A DNA stretch of 64,000 nt from Panopea generosa (Eukaryota > Mollusca > Bivalvia > Adapedonta > Hiatellidae). The notes below the pieces were generated by a model. It was not told where the DNA came from and did not search any database. It saw only the letters and a program-made list of their open reading frames with translations. A program made the translations under genes and the position numbers. The stretch lies in NCBI GenBank assembly GCA_029582155.1, contig CM055901.1, positions 39,112,616 to 39,176,615 on the forward strand, given 5' to 3'. Of this stretch, positions 48,463 to 58,746 are shown one piece after another (the stretch's first letter is position 1; each line of letters opens with the position of its first letter).

Positions 48463-50008
48463 TATTGTGCCAAGTTAAAGACAAAGTTGCAGACCAGACA
48501 TGCAATATCAAACAAATTAAAAGTGTGACATTGACCTTTGAGTAAAAGTCTTACATGCGACACTTAATTATGTCATGTTGATCAGCTGAGTCAAGTGTTT
48601 TTGAAATTTTTCCATAGGTGGCAAAGTTACAGACCAGATACGAAATCTCAAACAGACTTAAAGTGTTGTTAAACTGTGACCTTGACCTTTGAAATGGGAG
48701 TCTAGATGTTAAGTGTGACACGTCGTCTTGTTATGTTGATCATTTGTAGCAAGTATTTATAGAATTCATCTATGCATGAGAGTTACTGGCTGGACACGAA
48801 ATCACACACAGACTCAAAGTGTTGTCAAACAAACTCAGTGTGACCTTGATCTTTGAGGTATGCATGTGGGTCTTACGCGTGACACGTCGTCATGTCATGC
48901 TGATGATTTGAGCCAAGTGTTTTTGAAATTCATCGATAGGTGACAAAGTTACAGACCGGACACGAAATCTCAATCAGACTGAAAGTGTCACCAAACAAAA
49001 TTAAATTGTAACCTTGACCTTTGAGGTACGGGTTTGGGTCTTACTCGCGATACGTCGTCATGTTATGTTGATCATTTGTAGCAAGTATTTATAGAATTCA
49101 TCTATGCATGAGAGTTCCAGGCCGGACACGAAATCACACACAGACTCAAAGTGTTGTCAAACAAACTCAGTGTGACCTTGACATTTGATGTATGCATGTG
49201 GGTCTTACGCGTGACACGTTGTCATGTCATGCTGATGGATTGAGCCAAGTGTTTTTGAAATTCATCGATAGGTGGCAAAGTTACAGACCAGATACGAAAT
49301 CTCAAACAGACTTAAAGTGTTGTTAAACTGTGACCTTGACCTTTGAAATGGGAGTCTAGATGTTAAGTGTGACACGTCGTCTTGTTATGTTGATCATTTG
49401 TAGCAAGTATTTATAGAATTCATCTATGCATGAGAGTTACTGGCCGGACACGAAATCACACACAGACTCAAAGTGTTGTCAAACAAACTCAGTGTGACCT
49501 TGATCTTTGAGGTATGCATGTGGGTCTTACGCGTGACACGTCGTCATGTCATGCTGATGATTTGAGCCAAGTGTTTTTGAAATTCATCGATAGGTGACAA
49601 AGTTACAGACCGGACACGAAATCTCAATCAGACTGAAAGTGTCACCAAACAAAATTAAATTGTAACCTTGACCTTTGAGGTACGGGTTTGGGTCTTACTC
49701 GCGATACGTCGTCATGTTATGTTGATCATTTGTAGCAAGTATTTATAGAATTCATCTATGCATGAGAGTTCCAGGCCGGACACGAAATCACACACAGACT
49801 CAAAGTGTTGTCAAACAAACTCAGTGTGACCTTGACATTTGATGTATGCATGTGGGTCTTACGCGTGACACGTTGTCATGTCATGCTGATGGATTGAGCC
49901 AAGTGTTTTTGAAATTCATCCATAGGTGACAAAGCTACAGACCGGACACAAAATCTCAATCAGACTAAAAGTGTCATCAAACAAAGTTAAATTGTGACCT
50001 TGACCTTT
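48463..50008 (-). repeat. family B ~164-bp array, inverted, with 654-bp higher-order repeat
   Basis: The units are the reverse complement of those at 11501-16382 (GTGACCTTGACCTTTGAGGT, ACAAAGTTACAGACCGGACA). The junction with the 65-bp satellite is abrupt at about 48463 and falls inside a unit. Four-unit blocks at 48621-49274 and 49275-49928 are nearly identical with an exact 654-bp offset. Neither the palindromic head nor the tail of the complete copies is present, so this is a truncated array. Confidence 0.85.
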
Positions 50009-51054
50009 CTTACAATTCGTGGTCATAATATCATAACATAATATAATTGTCTTCTACCATTACATGTATATAGATCTATGCTGTTACATGCGACATTTTT
50101 AAGTGTTTGTACTCGTTGAATTCGAATGGTATACCGCCATTCTTTCATAAAGCAATCAAGTTCTTTTCTTGGCACTTGATATTTGTAATTTTGCTTTGTA
50201 CAAAGACTGCAGCTGTTCGTTTGACAATCTACTACGCATCATCTTCACTTTCTGAAATTCCTCCATTTCGCCAAAATCATATCTGAAGTGGCACATCTTT
50301 GGGTCATCTTTAATGAATCGCATCCACTTTATGCTGGTTCATTTTGTTTTTTGCCCATTTTCCGTGTTGTAATTATAGGTGTTTTAGCTTTGACATTCTT
50401 GAAGTCTTTGAAATCATAATGTTTTGCCATGTCATAGATATCACAGTGTCCCATTGGCTTATTACGAAGATTTTTTTAATTCAATCACTGTCTGCATACA
50501 ATCGGACATCATGTGTATTATGCCCACTCTCAAGACATTTATGATCAATAATTTTGATGTTAGGTATTGTTTTACAGAATGAAAGATATGTATGGCCACA
50601 ATCTGATATCTGTTTTGCCTAGGGTATACACCTGAGTACAAAATTACGTGTTCAACTGAAGATTCCAAACTTGAAAGATAGAAATGTTGAAATTTCATTT
50701 GATCCATGTTTTCGTTTTGATTTCTGATCAAAGATAATGTGCTGCCTTTCTGTCACCTGCACTATATATAGACAAGTCATAACAACACCATTTTCTCATG
50801 CAAAACATACATTTACTAGTGAACATGGTGTGTACACGACTGATTATAAGGTCCAAGTGTGAACTTTGCTACTCTGTCTTGCAATCTTGCTATCCTTGTG
50901 TTTTTGTTCGGGGCAAATGTTACATCATCACTGTCACTATGTGGAATGTACCGTATGGTATACAAACTTAATGGTATATCCTCATAGTGTTTCTTACTAT
51001 CACTTCTATCTACAAAAATTCACTTTCCATTGTCTTTCTTGCAGTTTCGTTTCC
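50009..51054. other. spacer with one short coding-like island on the minus strand
   Basis: Mostly unassigned. The only stretch with protein-like character is the minus-strand frame at 50156-50323, listed separately. Confidence 0.45.
50156..50323 (-). CDS. short unidentified open frame or exon fragment
   Basis: A 55-residue minus-strand frame containing MRFIKDDPKMCHFRYDFGEM and KVKMMRSRLSNEQLQSLYKA, ending SAKKRT then TGA. Composition is balanced and hydrophilic, with a likely helical second half, unlike the low-complexity frames around it. I do not recognise the family. The next frame continues plausibly (ELDCFMKEWRYTIRIQ), so a frameshifted relic is possible. It could also be part of an exon: CAG precedes the start by a few bases, but with a poor pyrimidine tract. 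It lies between the inverted family B array and the 66-bp repeat exon. Confidence 0.28.
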   Translation of the reverse strand: MRFIKDDPKMCHFRYDFGEMEEFQKVKMMRSRLSNEQLQSLYKAKLQISSAKKRT

Positions 51055-52045
51055 TTCTGTGACAGACTTCTCTTTTATGGTTGTTGTATTGTTACATTAG
51101 TTTTCCTCTGTGTCAGCATTTAATTATCCGACTTCTCTTTCATGGTTATTGCATCGTTACATTTATTTTCCTCTGTGACAGTACTTACATTATCCGACAT
51201 CTCTTTTATGGATGTTGTATCATCACATTCGTTTTCCTCTGCGATAGCACTTATATTATCTGACTTCTTTTTTATGACTGCAATATCGTTTCACTCATTT
51301 TCCTCTGTGACAACACTTACACTATCCAACTTCTCTTTTATGGATGTTGTATCATTACACTCATTTTCATTGGTGACATCACTTACACTATCCAACTTCT
51401 CCTTCATGGATGTTGTATCGTTACACTCATTTTCCTCGGTGACAACACTTACAATATTCAACTTCTCTTTTATGGATGTTGTATCATTACACTCATTTTC
51501 CTCGGTGACATCACTTACAATATCCAAGTTCTCTTTTATGGATGTTATATCGTTTCACTCATTTTCCTTGGTGACATCACTTACAATATCCAACTTCTCT
51601 TTTATTGATGTTGTATCGATGCACTCATTATGCTTGGTGACATCACTTACAATATCCAACTTCTCTTTTATGGATGTTGTATGGTTACACTCATTTTCCT
51701 CTTTGACAACACTTACAATATCCAACTTCTCTTTTATGGTTGTTATAGCGTTACACTCATTTTCCTTGGTGACATCACTTACAATATCCAACTTCAATTT
51801 TATGGATGTTGTATCGTTACACTCATTTTCCTCTGTGACATCACTTACAATATCCAACTTCTCTTTTATGGTTGTTATATCGTTACACTCATTTTCCTTG
51901 GCGACATCACTTACAATATACAACTTCTCTTCTATGGTTGTTATATCGTTACATTCATTTTCCTTGGTGACATCAATTACAATATCCAACTTCGCTTTTA
52001 TGGTTGTTATTTCGTTACATTCATTTTCTTCTGTGACAACACGTA
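51055..52045. repeat. 66-bp tandem repeat
   Basis: About 15 units of 66 bp. On the + strand a unit contains TTTATGGTTGTTATATCGTT, ACACTCATTTTCCTTGGTGA and CATCACTTACAATATCCAAC. Unit length is a multiple of 3 throughout most of the array, unlike the 26-, 43- and 65-bp arrays in this window. Confidence 0.92.
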
Positions 52046-52133
52046 TTTCATTTATAGATATGTTTTCATTTTCAATCAATAACTGTTCTATCTGTATGGC
52101 AAAGGTATCAAGGTCGTCATCATTATCATCTGG
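51120..52133 (-). CDS. repeat-protein exon-like frame, 22-residue repeats, two TGA codons at the Cys position
   Basis: Read on the minus strand from an AG at 52134-52135, the frame starts PDDNDDDLDTFAIQIEQLL, then enters about 14 repeats of 22 residues (typical pieces: LDIVSDVTKENECND, ITTIKEK). It ends at TAA (51120-51122). The repeat is acidic/lysine-rich with Leu/Ile/Val spacing that could form helices. In two units the codon at the repeat's Cys position (TGT elsewhere) is TGA (51555-51557 region and 51291-51293); otherwise the frame is continuous across both. There is no ATG near the N-terminus, so it would be an internal exon. The opposite strand is also open for 333 codons because 66 is a multiple of 3, but its product is Ser/Phe-rich and low complexity. 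It could be an eroding coding minisatellite; beyond 51120 the repeat continues out of frame. Family unknown. Confidence 0.42.
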
Positions 52134-52145
52134 CTACATCTAGAA

Positions 52146-53384
52146 AATTATGTATTGTAAATAATTCTGTATTTTAAACTAAACATTTTCTCCAGCTCTG
52201 AACAAATGCACGATAACCACAAAAAGTGTTATGGCGATCATAGTAATAATTAATATAATTATTCAGTATTAATGCAATTTTAATTTATCAGTGAATTAAC
52301 TAAATTGATTGACATATACATGAATAATTTTTTAAATTTTGGTATTTATTAATAGTATTTCTTTCTAGTATAATAAATACTTATTTAATTGCATTTATTT
52401 ATGATATTGATATAAAAAAGAGTGATGAATAAAATTACATCATTTTGTGTCACTTTTTAAATTTTTCTAGAATGTGTTTATACCATTGCTTATTATCAAC
52501 AAAATAACACAGTCCAGATGAAATCTGACATACCTGGTTATCAACACCAATAGAACTTCTTGGGTCAAATACCCGCTTTTAAAATGTTTCATTTACAAAT
52601 GATATGGACTGGTATTTACCACAGCAGACATTGTCACTATATCTCACACAACCATACACTTCTCTTGTTTAATACCAGGGTATGACTGAATATTGTTTGT
52701 ATTTATTTACTAGTAGACATTTTGTATCTCCAGATGCTAGGTTTTGGCAAAATGGTACAGATGACTTTAATTGTCGCATGTTAAAGCTGTAACCTATCAT
52801 ATGTTCTGACTTTGGGTTTTTTACCGAATTCTTCCTGGTAGTTAAAACCAAAAATATTGTACGTGCAGGTGATATACTATGGCATGCAAATGTGTTGCAT
52901 AAATGACAAATATAATTTATATAGTATCTACATCTACAAGATTTTGGCAGATGAAAATTGGATTGATTTCCGATACAAGGTTTGATCTATTATCAATATA
53001 TTCAAAACTAATGAAGATATAAAGCTGAAATTTTGAGACAATATGCATTTACAAGTTATCATACTGATAATTTGAAAACCTTATTTTTCGAAAATTTTGG
53101 TAGATACCAGGTTCTGGTTTTTAACATATGACTAGGTTTGCGTCGTTTCTACCAAGCCACAACGCAGCGATATGATTGGTTCCTTCACAATATCATGAAG
53201 GGAACGTTATCCAATCGCAACGCTAGTTTCATGCAAACGCCCTTTTGATAAGACGTTAACGTTCGTTAGCTGTATTTTGTTCTGTTCTGTTCAAATAAAA
53301 CGATGCAGAGCTAGCGTAATTTCCCACGGGTGATGTATGGAGAGAATCGGAATTGACACCCGTGGGTATCCGACGATGGTTTAG
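52146..53384. other. no gene seen; AT-rich, with inverted CCAAT pair near 53175-53215
   Basis: No recognisable coding frame. The part at 53100-53260 is less AT-rich and contains ATTGG at 53175-53179 and CCAAT at 53211-53215, flanking a partial inverted repeat (TTCCTTCA...TGAAGGGAA). Confidence 0.4.
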
Positions 53385-53582
53385 TTTAAACTTATTTATT
53401 TTACTTCGATTGTGAAACAAGTTCTTACAACTTAGACAAATCACGCTCTAAGTCTTCCTGGGTATAACCAGTACTAAGCATATGTGGAAAAAGTGTCTTG
53501 CTCAAGGACACCACACATAGTCGTGGCGGAGGATCGAACCCACGACCCTCCGATCATGGGTTTGGTGCTCTACCAGAGTTAT
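53385..53582 (-). mobile_element. tRNA-headed SINE (minus)
   Basis: On the minus strand: CTCTGGTAGAGCACCAAACC (A-box region), GGGTCGTGGGTTCGATCCTC (B box), then GTGTCCTTGAGCAAGACACT, a motif shared by several metazoan SINE bodies. The + strand reading (GAGGATCGAACCCACGACCC) is what is visible here. Confidence 0.65.
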
Positions 53583-54414
53583 GGAATATCCGGCCACGTT
53601 ACTAATCCAGCCCCTGGATGAAATGTCATTGGAATATCCAGCCACATTTAGCATGGTAAATCCGGCCCCACATTTATATGATCAATTATATCATTTATTA
53701 TTTGGTATTTCTAATGAAAAAACAAAATATTGAAAAGTTATTATATAATTTGAAATGCACATATTACTTACTGCGGGCTTGTTTTTGAAAAATGACTCAT
53801 AACGGGAATTATATAAGACATATAATAATCAATGATTGTTAATGAAAGTAAACAAAGTCGATTCAAAGTCCCGCATAAACCCTTCAACTTCTGGCACACA
53901 ATCAAACAGACTTATGATGTGCTGGAAGACCTGAAAAGTAATCGCATGGTTTAATAACAACATGAACAAGAAAAATCATAGCCTATTTACATAGACTATG
54001 AAAAACGAGCGACAAGATGAATGCCCTTGATAATACACTACGATTAAAATTAGTTCGACGAAAGAGGCGATCTTCCGTGACTTTATTACATACAAAACTT
54101 TTAAATGAAATGATCTGAATCTGAGTCTATATACGACGTAGCGCCTATTACAGAACTTTTCTGTGATAATGTTAAACATTTCTAAATAGAATGTCGAAAT
54201 CATTATTGACGACAGGTTAAACTTGTAAAGTAGAAAGTCGGTAACATTTGCTTCAGGGACTTTTTTCTTTGTTGCTATCCGATATGCTAATTAGTATGGA
54301 CACTCCTGCATTCCAGCCTTCGCTACGCTCCATTAAATAGCGTTGTTGTTCTTGAGTAGTATGAAACCACGAAGAAGCAGTTCTTTGGTGAATATGAAAT
54401 GAGCAACAGGTAAT
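53583..54414. other. no identified gene; contains short coding-like island on minus strand
   Basis: At 53585-53670 a short motif (GGAATATCCGGCCAC / GGAATATCCAGCCAC / GTAAATCCGGCCCC) is repeated three times. The remainder is AT-rich apart from the island at 53829-53963. Confidence 0.4.
53829..53963 (-). CDS. short coding-like island, possibly a transposase fragment
   Basis: A 44-residue minus-strand frame including VFQHIISLFDCVPEVEGFMR then DFESTLFTFINNH and TGA. The pattern 'P-E-V-..-F-M-x-D-F-E-x-x-L' resembles the second catalytic aspartate region of MULE-type transposases (..MxDFExA..), but the fragment is too short to be sure. An acceptor-like TTACTTTTCAG lies inside the frame, so it could alternatively be an exon beginning at VFQH. 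No neighbours with related fragments were found. Confidence 0.3.
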   Translation of the reverse strand: MLLLNHAITFQVFQHIISLFDCVPEVEGFMRDFESTLFTFINNH

Positions 54415-55510
54415 CAACCTACGATATCCAACAGGTACTTGTTGAAGGCCACGCCTCTCCTACCGCCCCTGTCATATCCGGAGTGCCACAAGGCACAGTA
54501 CTCGGCCCGCTGTTGTTCCTCCTGTATATCAACGACATGCCTGTTAGCGTCTCGTCTACAAACATTTCGCAGATGACAGCCTGCTTTACAGAAGAATCAA
54601 ATCAGAACGCGACTCTGACGTTCTGCATGAATACCTCAGAAGCCTGGATCAATGGGAAACCGACTGGCAGATGCAATTCTATCCGTCCAAGTGCGAGGTC
54701 ATACGAATAACCCGCAAGAGGAGCCCATCGCCAACCAGTACACTGTACATGGACAGACACTCAATCTTGCCCCGAATGGTAGAAACCTGGGTGTGACCAT
54801 CAATGAAAAACTGCTGTGGAATAGTCCTGTTGATGCCATCACAAAGAAGGCCAGTAACAGCCTTGCCTTCTTGAGGAGAAATACAGCCAGCTGCCCCACT
54901 GAAGTGAAGGCCCAAACTTACAAGACACTGGTTCGCCCAATCCTCGAGTATGCATCTCCAGTCTGTGCCCCCCACACCACAACTAACATCAACAAATTGG
55001 AGGCAGTCTAAAGAAGGGCAGCGAGATTCGCTTACGGAGATTACAGGACTACAAGCAGCACCAGCAACATGGTGGACAAACTTCAGTGGCCACATCTACT
55101 ACAGAGAAGAGAACATGCTAAGCTTGTCGTGGTCTACAGGATCAGCCACGACCTGATAGACATTCCAGCAGTCGTGTACCTCCACCCAACTGCACCATTT
55201 ACAAGAGGACATTCCACCAGATACATGCATCCTTTTTCTGCCGGACGGACATTTACAAGTACAGCTGTTTCCCATCTGGTATCTACCTATGGAACCAGCT
55301 GCCGGAATCACATAGCCACTGCCCAGACCATAGAGGACTTCCAAGTCCGGTCTGGTCGCCCTCCAGTAGCCGACACATCCACGTTTTTATCGGTTTTTAA
55401 ATTCTTAATCTGTACATTTTTGCACTACACAACGGCTTTGTATATACATCAAGTGCGTTTATGCCTCAGTGTGGGCCCTGCACTTTATCAGAAAGAAGAA
55501 GAAGAAGGGG
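54415..55510 (+). mobile_element. LINE 3' fragment: C-terminal reverse transcriptase, (AAG)n tail
   Basis: Non-LTR retrotransposon, 5'-truncated in the RT palm. It shows SGVPQGTVLGPLLFLLYIND (RT block 4), then in a shifted frame FADDSLLYRRIK (the catalytic FADD), SKCEVIRITRKR, LGVTINEKLLWN (thumb region), RPILEYASPVCAPHT, RRAARFAYGDYRTTSS and LQWPHLLQRREHAKLVVVYR. This order is typical of Jockey/CR1-group LINEs. It is broken by at least two frameshifts (between the YIND and FADD blocks, and before the thumb region) and one stop after NKLEA. A 3' UTR of about 100 bp ends in (AAG)n at about 55490-55507. It cannot be active. Confidence 0.82.
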
Positions 55511-55549
55511 GATATTGAAGAGAATTGCCAGAAAGTCTGGTGCTTCAAA

Positions 55550-56030
55550 AATCACTTTTTGCAATAATATTCCTATGTAGAAGTAAATGTCACCTTATAC
55601 AGGGTCCCAATATATCCCAGCCCCTTGATTTGCAGAATCTCCAGTCCCTTACTGAATCTAGGATGATTTATATCATATATGAACAAGTTTGACAGAAAGG
55701 TTATTGAGAGGAAGAGAGTAAAATTGTCACGACTAGATGATGCTTCAAAACTCAAACTGAATAAAAAAATCATAAATGGATGAAAAAAAAATAGAATTTT
55801 CCATTTCCCATAGTATACCTATGTAAAACTGAAAGTCCCCTTACAGGACCTCTATACACGCAAACCCCTTGATTTGTACAAACTTCAAACCCCTTCTCAT
55901 AGGGACAGCTATATCAAATATGAACAAATTTGGCTGACCTATTGTTTAGAAGAAAATTTTTGAAAATTGTCTATTTTAACTCTTTTGTACAAACGTGAAA
56001 CCCCAACTTTTGGAAATATAGGCAAACACA
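55550..56030 (-). repeat. family A internal segment, inverted
   Basis: Reverse complement of family A internal phrases: TCCTATGTAGAAGTAAATG, CCCAATATATCCCAGCCCCT, CATATATGAACAAGTTTG, CCTATGTAAAACTGAAAGTC. Confidence 0.65.
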
Positions 56031-56084
56031 GTTCAATTAAAAAAAGTATTAATGTTTATTATAACTATAGTTGAGTATCATTAC

Positions 56085-56830
56085 TACGTAAAGGGGTTAA
56101 AAGGGGACACTAAGGACTACTAAGGGGTTCAAAGAGGCCACTAAGGACTACTAAGGAACCTCTAAGGGGTTAAAAGGGGGCACTAAGGACTACTAAGGAG
56201 TTGAAAGGGGCACTAAGGACCACTAAGGAGTTCAAAGGGAGCACTATCACATGGGCCCTTGGTTTAAAATCACATCCAAACGATTGTTGGGACCCCGATT
56301 GTTAGTATATTTAGTTGGCCAGCCCTTGGAGTCAAACCCGCAACCCCGAGACTAGATGTCTCGAGCTCTATAGACTGGGCTGATGGGACAGTTCCTATTA
56401 CAGACAACAAAAAGGCACTAGGTACTGCAAAGGAGTTACTAAGGGGTTCAAAGGGGCCACTAAGGACTACTAAGGAGTCTGTAAGGGGTTAAAAGGGGGC
56501 ACTAAGGACTACTAAGGGGTTCAAAGAGGCCACTAAGGAGTCTCTAAGGGGTTAAAAGGGGCACTAAGGAGTCTTTAAGGGGTTAAAAGGGGGCACTAAG
56601 GAGTTGAAAGTGGGCACTAAGGAATTCAAAAGGAGCACCATCACTATGGGTCCTTGGTTTAAAATCCCATCCAAACGATTGTTTATATTTTTAATTGGCC
56701 AGCCCCGGGAGTCAAACCCGCATCCCCGAGACTAGAAGTCTCATGCTCTATAGACTGGGCTGATGGAATTGTTCCTATTACAGACAACAAAAAGGCACTA
56801 GGTACTGCAAAGGGGTTTCAAAGTATTCTA
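56085..56830. repeat. duplicated module: CTAAGG-type short repeats plus a tRNA-like SINE head
   Basis: Two copies of a compound module. Each has a run of degenerate short repeats (CACTAAGGACTACTAAGG / GGGGTTAAAAGGGG) followed by a conserved segment. On the minus strand that segment reads as a tRNA-like head (CAGCCCAGTCTATAGAGC; GGGTTTGACTCC) and ends ACAACAAAAAGGCACTAGGT. Copy 1 is about 56090-56430 and copy 2 about 56440-56810; the GGCACTAGGTACTGCAAAGG end recurs about 380 bp apart. Confidence 0.8.
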
Positions 56831-57350
56831 AGTACCCCAAAGAAGAATAATCCACATGCAGTTGGGATCTGTTGAAAGTTTCATGATCTTGAAAGTTAGC
56901 AGGCATCAGAGTTTACTCCCGTTTCACGGCATCATGGAGATGGTCAAGACTGAGATCAGCTGCCTAAATCAAAATAAATGAAAACTTATTATATAGCTAA
57001 ATGTATGAAAAAATGTGGAACAAAGCTACTTAATGTGCCAAGAAAATTATATTAGTATTGTTTATGATATACTTTCATAATTTGTTCATATTGAATAGAA
57101 AAACAAGTTACCATATTCCCCCGAATAAACACCCCTGGGTCCCGGGGACGATGCATTTTTTAAAGAGATGTGTTCATTTGAGTACCAAAAATTAGAAAAG
57201 AATAAATAGCCTCCCTACCTATCCTATTTTGTTAATTTGGTCAAATGACCCTAACACAGGTAAAAAAATTCTGGCCTGATTAAAATGTACATTTTTCTAT
57301 GTAAAACATACCAATTTCAATTAAATTAGGTTCATTCTTATTTTGATAAA
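56831..57350. other. no gene seen
   Basis: Unassigned AT-rich sequence; nothing is recognisable on either strand. Confidence 0.5.
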
Positions 57351-57745
57351 ACAGTAGCAGTCAGAAACTGTGTATTCACACTCCAGGGGTCAGGTGTCAC
57401 TATTGTGAAATCATGAAATCAATTTTAGTGCAGTATTCTTCCTTTATAAGGCAGTGACTTAATTAAGGTGTGATATGGGTCAGTGCTCTCAATATACCAG
57501 AGTAACTGATAAAACAGTAGCAGTCAGAAACTGTGTATTCACAATCCAGTGGTCAGGTGTCACTATATTGTGAAATCATGAAATCATTTTTAGTGCAATG
57601 ATCTTCCTTTATAAGGCAGTGACTTAATTAAGGTGTGATATGGGTCAGTGCTCTCAGTATACCAGAATAACTGATTAAACAGTAGCAGTCAGAAACTGTG
57701 TATTCACTCTCCATGGGTCAGCGGGTCACTATTTTAAAATCATTT
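57351..57745. repeat. ~163-bp direct tandem repeat, 2.4 copies
   Basis: CAGTAGCAGTCAGAAACTGT begins copies at 57352, 57515 and 57680 (offsets 163 and 165). The third copy is cut at CATTTTAG, where the LINE at 57748 begins. Confidence 0.9.
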
Positions 57746-57967
57746 TAGTTTCAAGTTTCAAGTTTATTGGCATATCAGCAAAACATTGCCTATGGCCATT
57801 TTCACATTCAAATTAATTTAAATATGGCATAGACATACAATTATATGAAATACAAACAAATACATACAATTATATGTAATACAATCAAATACATACATAT
57901 CACATATTCAAACTGAAGCAGTCATGTTATTTATACATCTATAATTACAGAATCATTTATAATCATA

Positions 57968-58510
57968 TCAATAATCAATCAAATTGTTTAAAGTTTCTTG
58001 CCTTAGCTTTTGAGCTTCGGTTATAAATTTTGCCATATTACAAATACTTTTTTTATTCCTTGATGACAAAATGTTTTTAAAACTATTAATATTTGGAAAA
58101 GCACTATGTTTAATATATTTACTTCTGATTGTTCTATATGTAGGACAACATAATAGAAAATGATACTCCGATTCAACCAACCCCCCATTACATACTCTAC
58201 AAAAACGATTTTCCCTTTGTACATTTGTGTATCTCCCAGTTTCAATTTCTAAATTATGCGCTCTCAGTCTAGATCTTGTTAAATTTTTACGGTTTGTTTC
58301 ATTTGGAATAAAATCCAAGTAAAATTCATATTCAAGACATGTTTTAAATTTTCTTAAATAGTCTAATTTGGGCATATTTTGAAGAGATGTATTCCAATTT
58401 TGTAAATACTGATCACAAATCCTTTGTTTAACATGGGGAAATAATTTGCGTTTAAATTGAAATTCAACCAAATATCTCCAAAAACCCAGCCGATTTAAAA
58501 GCATGTGCAT
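57968..58510 (-). pseudogene. LINE ORF2 C-terminal Cys/His domain
   Basis: A 180-residue frame with FCRVCNGGLVESEYHFLLCC then PTYRTIRSKYI: a C-x2-C...H-x4-C pattern common at the ORF2 C-termini of several invertebrate LINE clades. It is presumed to bind nucleic acid. It is separated from the RT piece by broken sequence at 58510-58620. It stops just upstream of the 3' UTR (57748-57967). Confidence 0.75.
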
Positions 58511-58746
58511 ACTACCAGCCCAACAGCTGGTATTTTGTAAAGTACATTGTTCATTAAAAACTTTAAATTGAATAGAATTGGTTTTTTTTCATAACTTTTG
58601 TCCAATAGCTTATAGCACGTTGTTAACAGATAACAGATAATGGAAATCTCCCTAGTTCACCTAATACAGCTACGTTAGGAGTTTGTGGTTTAACACCTAA
58701 GATGCGTTTGCAAAACTTAATATGTAATTTATCTAATTCCTTATTT

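Noticed and set aside
28954-48563. Dozens of 60-170 residue minus-strand open frames (NTLQVIYTTSSFIGEWGV...)
   Set aside because: All follow from the 65-bp satellite read in cycling frames with a 195-bp super-period. They lack conserved starts and stops and appear in all three phases, so they are not genes.
51142-52143. 333-codon + strand open frame over the 66-bp repeat
   Set aside because: Open because the period is a multiple of 3, but the product is low-complexity Ser/Phe/Val. The minus strand has a more protein-like composition and an N-terminal non-repeat part.
54679-55344. Minus-strand frames across 54679-55344
   Set aside because: Antisense shadows of the + strand LINE reverse transcriptase.
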